Shown here piece after piece: positions 1 through 4,085 of a stretch of 5,285 nt of DNA (its first letter is position 1; each line of letters opens with the position of its first letter). The stretch covers positions 1 to 5,285 of the forward strand of contig JAEZZB010000072.1 in the NCBI GenBank assembly GCA_023442495.1, in the 5' to 3' direction. This DNA is from Bacillota bacterium. GTDB lineage: Bacteria; Bacillota; Clostridia; Tissierellales; Peptoniphilaceae. The translations under genes were made by a program, and so were the position numbers. The notes below the pieces were generated by a model, which had not been told where the DNA came from, did no database searches, and saw only the letters and a program-made list of their open reading frames with translations.

Positions 1-43
1 CCTGCTTGTAAGGCAGATGCTCTCCCAACTGAGCTAAACGCCC
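1..43 (-). tRNA. trnV: tRNA-Val (anticodon UAC), partial
   Basis: This is the 5' part of a tRNA read on the minus strand; its 3' part lies beyond the left edge. The visible transcript starts with the acceptor strand GGGCGTT, then the D-arm with the usual TAGCTCAGTTGG...GAGC pattern. The anticodon arm follows, with stem TCTGC/GCAGG (one T-G pair) and loop CTTACAA, which places TAC at positions 34-36 and gives valine. Only 7 bases (44-50) separate it from tRNA-Glu upstream, so both are expected in one transcript processed by RNase P and 3' nucleases. Confidence 0.95.
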
Positions 44-50
44 ATATATA

Positions 51-125
51 TGGTGACCCTACCGGGATTCGAACCCGGGTTACCGCCGTGAAAGGGCGAT
101 GTCTTAACCACTTGACCATAGGGCC
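51..125 (-). tRNA. trnE: tRNA-Glu (anticodon UUC)
   Basis: This is a complete 75-base tRNA on the minus strand, including an encoded 3' CCA (TGG at 51-53 on the plus strand). The acceptor strands GGCCCTA and TAGGGTC pair along seven positions with one G-T. The anticodon stem TCGCC/GGCGG encloses loop CTTTCAC, with TTC at 34-36, giving glutamate. The T-arm is CCGGG-TTCGAAT-CCCGG. It is the first gene of a tRNA cluster continuing with tRNA-Val. A perfect sigma-A type promoter lies directly upstream, with its -10 box 17 bases from the mature 5' end. Confidence 0.98.
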
Positions 126-142
126 ACTAACGTGACTATCTT

Positions 143-171
143 ATTATATTAAATATATTTATTTTTGTCAA
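143..171 (-). promoter_or_regulatory. Proximal tRNA promoter (P2), consensus sigma-A
   Basis: On the minus strand there is a perfect -35 box TTGACA (171-166), a spacer of exactly 17 bases and a perfect -10 box TATAAT (148-143). An A-rich tract just upstream of the -35 box (about 172-183) could act as an UP element. Transcription would start near base 136, leaving a leader of only about 10 bases before tRNA-Glu. A full-consensus promoter is what one expects for a strongly expressed stable-RNA operon. Confidence 0.93.
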
Positions 172-181
172 ATATTTTTTT
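163..181. repeat. Promoter-associated direct repeat, copy 1
   Basis: On the plus strand this 19-base segment is TTTTGTCAAATATTTTTTT. It matches bases 246-264 at 18 of 19 positions in the same orientation, 83 bases apart. It covers the P2 -35 box and its upstream A-tract as read on the minus strand. The likeness may reflect duplication of a promoter element or convergence on the same consensus in AT-rich DNA. Confidence 0.7.
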
Positions 182-225
182 TTAATTTTTATATTTAATT
201 TTCGGTCACTTTTTGATACCCATTT

Positions 226-254
226 ATAATACAAAAATTTTTAACTTTTGTCAA
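226..254 (-). promoter_or_regulatory. Distal tandem promoter (P1) overlapping the pilus operon end
   Basis: On the minus strand there is a perfect -35 box TTGACA (254-249), a 17-base spacer and a -10 box TATTAT (231-226), five of six consensus bases. The -35 box lies in the final codons of the DUF6382-like gene, and the spacer contains that gene's TAA stop. Transcription would start near base 219 and run through the second promoter into tRNA-Glu with a leader of about 95 bases. The two promoters are offset by exactly 83 bases, box for box. Tandem promoters are common for stable-RNA operons; that P1 is active is inferred from sequence only. Confidence 0.75.
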
Positions 255-897
255 ATGTTTTTTTGTGTTTTTTAGGAAATTTAAATACATTGTCTAAATC
301 ATGTTCTTTTACTATTCTATCGTTATTATAAGCGAATTTATTTTTAAGTATTTCTAAAATATTTACATTTTCTTTTTTATTTTTCGAAATAATTTTTTTC
401 TTCTTATTTTCATTATAATTTATATTGTCATTAATTATTTTTCTAAGCGTAATAAGATTATAATTACTATTAACCAATTCGTTTTTTATTTTTATTAATC
501 TAATATCAAAATCATCCTCGTCTATTTTATAGTCCATTAAAATTTCAAAGAATAAATCTTTTATATTTTTACTATTTTGCATATATGGATTTACAAGTAA
601 ATAAATATTATCATTCTTTATAAAAACTTTATCTAAATCATAATATATATAGTTTTCATCAATCATGTATTTATTTATAATTTCAACACTTAAAAATAGT
701 TTATCTAACCATATCAAAAGAGTTTTTGAATCTATTAAACAGCTTAATTTATCCTTTAATGTTACTAAATTTTTTTCGTCTATTATGATATCGTCATCTT
801 TTATAATAAATGGAATTATTGTCTTTATGTTATTATTTTTAATCATATTTGAGATAAATCTGTTTTCCATGTCTTTATTTATTTTAATTTTAATCAT
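241..897 (-). CDS. DUF6382-like protein without an FHA domain
   Basis: This is a 218-residue soluble protein with no signal peptide or membrane segment. Residues about 11-160 resemble the DUF6382 family as I know it: an N-terminal 'N-x-I...P' stretch (about 22-30), a short 'SLVT/KDKL'-like region (about 44-52), a helical segment followed by an acidic 'YDLDKVFI' strand (86-93) and 'IYLLVNPY' (98-105), then a helical region with acidic loops. In that family this domain usually precedes a phosphothreonine-binding FHA domain in Firmicutes Tad-pilus loci. Here the remaining residues are a Lys/Asn-rich tail (about 163-218) with no FHA fold visible, and none follows downstream. The start ATG is supported by GAGG at 908-905, seven bases upstream, and it overlaps the previous gene by 8 bases (ATGATTAA). 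It is the last gene of the pilus operon. Its function is unknown; a signalling or regulatory role in pilus assembly is inference. Coding status is secure, family assignment moderate. Confidence 0.75.
   Translation of the reverse strand: MIKIKINKDMENRFISNMIKNNNIKTIIPFIIKDDDIIIDEKNLVTLKDKLSCLIDSKTLLIWLDKLFLSVEIINKYMIDENYIYYDLDKVFIKNDNIYLLVNPYMQNSKNIKDLFFEILMDYKIDEDDFDIRLIKIKNELVNSNYNLITLRKIINDNINYNENKKKKIISKNKKENVNILEILKNKFAYNNDRIVKEHDLDNVFKFPKKHKKTFDKS
246..264. repeat. Promoter-associated direct repeat, copy 2
   Basis: On the plus strand this is TTTTGTCAAATGTTTTTTT, differing from copy 1 (163-181) at one base. It lies inside the 3' end of the DUF6382-like gene, where it encodes the Lys-rich C-terminal residues, and it also supplies the -35 box of promoter P1. 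The segment therefore appears to have both a coding and a regulatory reading. Confidence 0.65.
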
Positions 898-2137
898 TCA
901 CATACCTCAGTAATTTTATTAATTCGTAACCATCTTTAGTTTTGATAAAACTCACTCCTTTATGATTAAATGGGAATATTTTATTATTTACTCTGAACTC
1001 AAACCCTCTTTTATTTATAATAAAGAATCTATTATTTAATTTAACCAATCCTCTATCCAAAGTAAATGAACTGGCATCATCATATTTAAAATCTATTACT
1101 TTATTAAAATTCTGATCTATATATCCCCATTTATTTTTCTTAACGGCAATATATTCTCCATATGAAAAGTCTATATCATCATATTTTTTGGAAAATTTAT
1201 TATTTTTAATATCATATATTCTATATTTCTCGTCTTTAAAAATTATCTTATCGTCATATATAGCATTATTAAATTCATCAATTTTAATATCCTTAAAATC
1301 AAACTCTTCAATTATTTGAAATTTATTATCAATTAATTTCCATTTCTCATTAAAAATTAAAGCTTTACCATTAGAAAAATTTGTTATTTTGGTATAAGTA
1401 TCACTTTGTTTCTCTCCCGCTCTATTTACAAAACACATTCCATTATTGTCTTCTTTTATTATAAAATTTTCATAAAAGTTTTTGTAATCTCCTTTTAGAT
1501 TTGCTTTTATATTTCCTGAAGCATCATAAACTTTTGTATAAAATCCATCTCTAGCAGTATAATAATTTTCCCAAACTCCAAGAATTTCTTCATGTTTTTC
1601 AAGATTTAAACTTCTACCATTTTCATTTACAATCATCCATTTATCATCTTTTTTAACTATAAATTTATTAAAAACTGGAGAGTATTTTACATCATCATAT
1701 AATTTTCCTGTTTTTATATATTGATTAAATACAGTTAATAAATATTTATTCTTAACTTTTTCATTTACTTTGCTCAGATAATTATTAAAATTTCTATAAT
1801 CATTTTGAGATAAATATACTTCTAATATTTCTGCTTGAATTTTAGAAACATAATCTTGCTCAAATTTAGAATTTTCTATTTCTTTTATGGCTTCATTTAT
1901 ACTTAAATTCTTTAGATACGATTCAACTAACTTTTTACTTGTTTCTATATTTTCAATGATTTCTATTGATTTTTTATAATTTATAATCGCTTCATTATAT
2001 ACTCCATCTTCAAAAAATTTATCGCCCGTATTTTCATGTTTTTTTGCTCTTTCATTTATATCATTATTCTGATATAACGAAATAGCCAAAATCATTGAGG
2101 CAATTATTATTAATATGTAATTTAATATATATTTCAT
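890..2137 (-). CDS. Membrane-anchored TPR and WG-repeat protein
   Basis: This 415-residue protein has one N-terminal membrane segment (about residues 4-22), probably an uncleaved anchor leaving the rest outside the cell. Residues about 30-125 are helical with a TPR-like unit (GDKFFEDGVYNEAIINYKKS, 38-57) and further helical pairs. From about 154 to the end there are degenerate WG (KWG) repeats. Their cores sit at K166-W167, F199-Y200, G233-M234, K265-W266, K304-Y305, K336-W337-G338 and R370-F371, with a possible eighth at G403-Y404, so the period is 32-39 residues, mostly 32-34. Only the sixth keeps a full KWG-YID core. WG repeats of this length are thought to form beta-rich, possibly propeller-like structures and to mediate binding; the partner here is unknown. 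The start ATG has AGGAG (2149-2145) seven bases upstream and overlaps the prepilin peptidase stop by four bases (ATGA). A scaffold or cell-surface role in pilus assembly is inferred from context only. Confidence 0.85.
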   Translation of the reverse strand: MKYILNYILIIIASMILAISLYQNNDINERAKKHENTGDKFFEDGVYNEAIINYKKSIEIIENIETSKKLVESYLKNLSINEAIKEIENSKFEQDYVSKIQAEILEVYLSQNDYRNFNNYLSKVNEKVKNKYLLTVFNQYIKTGKLYDDVKYSPVFNKFIVKKDDKWMIVNENGRSLNLEKHEEILGVWENYYTARDGFYTKVYDASGNIKANLKGDYKNFYENFIIKEDNNGMCFVNRAGEKQSDTYTKITNFSNGKALIFNEKWKLIDNKFQIIEEFDFKDIKIDEFNNAIYDDKIIFKDEKYRIYDIKNNKFSKKYDDIDFSYGEYIAVKKNKWGYIDQNFNKVIDFKYDDASSFTLDRGLVKLNNRFFIINKRGFEFRVNNKIFPFNHKGVSFIKTKDGYELIKLLRYVND

Positions 2138-2646
2138 ATCAGAACTCCTAACAAAACATATGAAATGGTTATAAATGGTGCTAATGGTATTTTTTTTAAA
2201 TCAGATCTTTTAACTATTATAAAAATCGAAAAAAAGAATAAAAGTACCGATAGAATTAACATTAATAATATAAAACGTTCTCCCCCTAAATATATTAATA
2301 GTGAAATAAATAGCTTAATATCACCCATTCCAATCAAATTTTTAAAATTTGCAAGAACAAATAAAAATATAATCACAACTAATGACATTATAAAATTAAA
2401 TTCGATATTACATTTTAATTTTATCAAGCCTAATAAAAATATTGATAAAACAATATAATTTGGTATCTTATATGTCTTTATATCAACAATAGCTCCAATT
2501 AAAAGTATAGATAAAGCTAAATGATAATCTATTGAAAAAAAATTTAAGCTTATTACATTTATTAATAATAAAAATAATAGGATATATTTTGAATTAATGT
2601 ATTTTTCCCTTTTCATATATTTATAAAATAAAATAGAATTAATCAA
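2134..2646 (-). CDS. A24 family prepilin peptidase (TadV/CpaA-like)
   Basis: This is a small polytopic membrane aspartic protease that removes the leader of pilins and pseudopilins. With the TTG start at 2646 it has 170 residues. Both catalytic motifs of the A24 family are present: VDIKTYKIPN (about 54-63, first Asp 55) and GMGDIKLF (about 106-113, second Asp 109). The C-terminal IPLAPF (about 153-158) is the usual proline-rich motif of the family. About five or six hydrophobic segments are seen. There is no N-terminal methylase/zinc domain, as in the short TadV/CpaA branch rather than full PilD. The frame stays open to a TTG at 2685, but GGAGG (2660-2656) is nine bases before the TTG at 2646, and that choice gives an 8-base overlap with the previous gene, TTGATTAA, matching the ATGATTAA junction at 897-890. 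An ATG at 2655 directly abuts the GGAGG and is a poorer choice. The gene lies just after its probable substrate and ends in an ATGA overlap with the WG-repeat gene. Confidence 0.92.
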   Translation of the reverse strand: MINSILFYKYMKREKYINSKYILLFLLLINVISLNFFSIDYHLALSILLIGAIVDIKTYKIPNYIVLSIFLLGLIKLKCNIEFNFIMSLVVIIFLFVLANFKNLIGMGDIKLFISLLIYLGGERFILLMLILSVLLFFFSIFIIVKRSDLKKIPLAPFITISYVLLGVLI

Positions 2647-3664
2647 TAATTGCATCCTCCATAAATATAAATTCAATATCGCCAATTAATTGCAAACGAA
2701 TATAATCAAATTCTAGCTCTTTCGCTTCATTAGGCATGACTATTACAAGTTTTACTTTAGGATTTGAAAGATTAATCAACTCATCGTTATTTGTGATTAT
2801 CTTGTTTTTAGTTTTGGTTAAGTTGGTATTCACTTCTTTATAATATATTTCAATTTGTTTATAAAAATTTTCACTTATAAATTTATTCTCCAAATATGAT
2901 TTATCGAAAATATTTAAAGAGAAAACTTGGCTTATAGTATTGGTATCAGGATTATATAAATCAAGTCCTACTCCTCTTTTGATTACAACTTCTCCACTAT
3001 TTCTAAGTTTTTCGGCAAAATATCGCCCTCTTTCAAAATTTGATTTTTGCCAAATCGAATCCAAAATTTTATTGTTTCCATTTATCCAGGTGTCTATTTC
3101 AACATATTGAGTAACATTATTTTTGAAATTAAATATATTGAATCTATCTAAATTTATTGGATAATTGATTTTTATTGAAATTTTATTACCATCATCAAAA
3201 AATCTTAAATCTGTTATTTGTATATTATCAAGAGACTCCAAAAATCCAATATTTCCATTTTTAGATCCATTAATATTTTTAATCTTACTAATTAGAATAT
3301 TTTTGATAATTTGATTATACACTTGATTATTTACAAAACTTTGTGTATCATTTGTCAACTGTTTTTTTAATAAATCAAATAAATTTAATAAATTTATATC
3401 TTTGTCAAACTCATTCAAAATAATTTTTTTATACTTATCAAAACTAATTTGTTGAGTTGTCAAATCTTCAGTTAAATTAATTCTATCGACTATTACAGCA
3501 TAATTAGACAAATCAAGAGCCGTCTCATACAATGCTTTTTTAGTTACTGACTCTGTCATAATACTTAAAGCGACACTATTTACAATGAAATATGAAATTA
3601 CAAATATAAAAAAAATAAAAGATGCTTCAATGGTTATAAATCCACTATTTGAATGTCTTTTCAT
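2639..3664 (-). CDS. TadE-like pseudopilin with cleavable leader
   Basis: This 341-residue protein starts with a short basic leader (MKRHSNSG, residues 1-8), then FITIE and a hydrophobic helix (about 9-36). The pattern is G8^F9 with Glu at +5 (E13), the classical type IV prepilin cleavage site, and the 'GFITIEASF' core resembles TadE/TadG-like proteins of Firmicutes ('GSITVEA...'). The exported remainder has a helical part (about 40-135), beta-rich stretches (about 147-195), an 'RGRYFAEKLRNSGEVVIKRGVGLD' region (212-235), a helical stretch (about 256-300) and a beta-rich end. A TadE-like protein would be a minor pilus or tip component processed by the peptidase encoded next. The start ATG overlaps the upstream lipoprotein gene by 20 bases. 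Its purine-rich site (GGGAG, 3684-3680) is 15 bases away, unusually far, so translation may depend on coupling. The C-terminal two thirds are long for TadE proper, and I cannot name a family for them. Confidence 0.8.
   Translation of the reverse strand: MKRHSNSGFITIEASFIFFIFVISYFIVNSVALSIMTESVTKKALYETALDLSNYAVIVDRINLTEDLTTQQISFDKYKKIILNEFDKDINLLNLFDLLKKQLTNDTQSFVNNQVYNQIIKNILISKIKNINGSKNGNIGFLESLDNIQITDLRFFDDGNKISIKINYPINLDRFNIFNFKNNVTQYVEIDTWINGNNKILDSIWQKSNFERGRYFAEKLRNSGEVVIKRGVGLDLYNPDTNTISQVFSLNIFDKSYLENKFISENFYKQIEIYYKEVNTNLTKTKNKIITNNDELINLSNPKVKLVIVMPNEAKELEFDYIRLQLIGDIEFIFMEDAIID
2656..2660 (-). promoter_or_regulatory. Ribosome binding site deciding the peptidase start
   Basis: GGAGG on the minus strand lies inside the last codons of the TadE-like gene (the Met-Glu-Asp codons near its C-terminus). 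It is nine bases before the TTG at 2646, zero bases before the ATG at 2655, and downstream of the TTG at 2685. This spacing favours TTG-2646 as the real start. Confidence 0.75.
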
Positions 3665-4085
3665 ATAAATTATTTATATCTCCCTCTTTTACGCTTATCA
3701 TGACATATATTGATTTTCCACCATCTTTGAAAATTTTACCTTTAGAAACTTGATAATCTCCATCATATTTGTAGTAGCAAAATTCATCATTTTCCAGTTT
3801 TAATTCAGTATGTTTATCTATATTAAAATGTTTAGGTAAATAAAAATTAATATCTTCATATATTTTATAATCTAAATTTTCATCTTCATCTATTTTATTT
3901 ATAATTATAAAATTCTCATAATCAGTTAAAAAAATTCCATACATGCCTGATTTTTCTGACCAGTTTCTATCTATATTAATATAATCATTTAAAATTTCGT
4001 ACTCTCCTTCAAACAATTTATATTCTTCTTTTTTTGAACATCCAATTAATAGTATAAAGGTTAAAATTATAAATATTTTTTTCAT
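3645..4085 (-). CDS. Small lipoprotein in the pilus operon
   Basis: This 146-residue protein has a typical lipoprotein signal: positive MKK, a hydrophobic stretch (4-14) and the lipobox L13-I14-G15-C16, followed by charged SKKEE. Signal peptidase II would cut before Cys16, and the lipidated 131-residue mature protein would sit on the outer face of the cytoplasmic membrane. The mature part is acidic and rich in aromatic residues, with alternating strand-like stretches such as 'EFCYYKYDGDYQVSKGKIF' (about 101-119), suggesting a small beta-rich domain. I do not recognise a family. Its ATG overlaps the stop of the DUF5702-like gene by one base (TAATG), with a strong AGGAGG six bases upstream, and its 3' end overlaps the TadE-like gene by 20 bases. 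Coupled expression with pilus genes suggests a role in pilus assembly or anchoring; that is inference. Confidence 0.85.
   Translation of the reverse strand: MKKIFIILTFILLIGCSKKEEYKLFEGEYEILNDYINIDRNWSEKSGMYGIFLTDYENFIIINKIDEDENLDYKIYEDINFYLPKHFNIDKHTELKLENDEFCYYKYDGDYQVSKGKIFKDGGKSIYVMISVKEGDINNLYEKTFK
3680..3684 (-). promoter_or_regulatory. Distant ribosome binding site for the TadE-like gene
   Basis: GGGAG on the minus strand lies 15 bases upstream of the only standard start codon (ATG at 3664). An in-frame TAA (3676-3674) shows that no upstream canonical start exists; the only codons at better spacing are ATA and ATT. This spacing is longer than the usual 5-10 bases, suggesting weak independent initiation and reliance on ribosomes terminating at 3645. 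Confidence 0.4.

Noticed and set aside
1..125. tRNA genes as an integration site for a mobile element carrying the pilus genes
   Set aside because: Elements normally integrate at the tRNA 3' end, which here faces away from the pilus operon. No duplicated tRNA fragment, integrase or base-composition break is seen on the pilus side.
204..221. Possible terminator hairpin GGGTATC...GTGACC
   Set aside because: The arms have central mismatches and the minus strand carries an A-rich, not T-rich, stretch afterwards.
232..243. A5T5 palindrome as a hairpin
   Set aside because: It has no loop, consists only of A-T pairs and lies in the promoter spacer; it is probably chance in AT-rich DNA.
665..913. 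Plus-strand open frame of 82 codons
   Set aside because: It lies opposite the well-supported DUF6382-like gene and its junction, has no ribosome binding site or family resemblance, and has the hydrophobic composition expected from the antisense of Asn/Lys/Ile-rich codons.
2165..2458. Plus-strand open frame of 97 codons
   Set aside because: It is antisense to the prepilin peptidase, whose catalytic motifs lie in the opposite strand; it is a shadow of that gene.
2653..2685. TTG at 2685 or ATG at 2655 as the peptidase start
   Set aside because: The TTG at 2685 has no ribosome binding site and gives a 47-base overlap. The ATG at 2655 is directly next to GGAGG with no spacing. The TTG at 2646 fits best.
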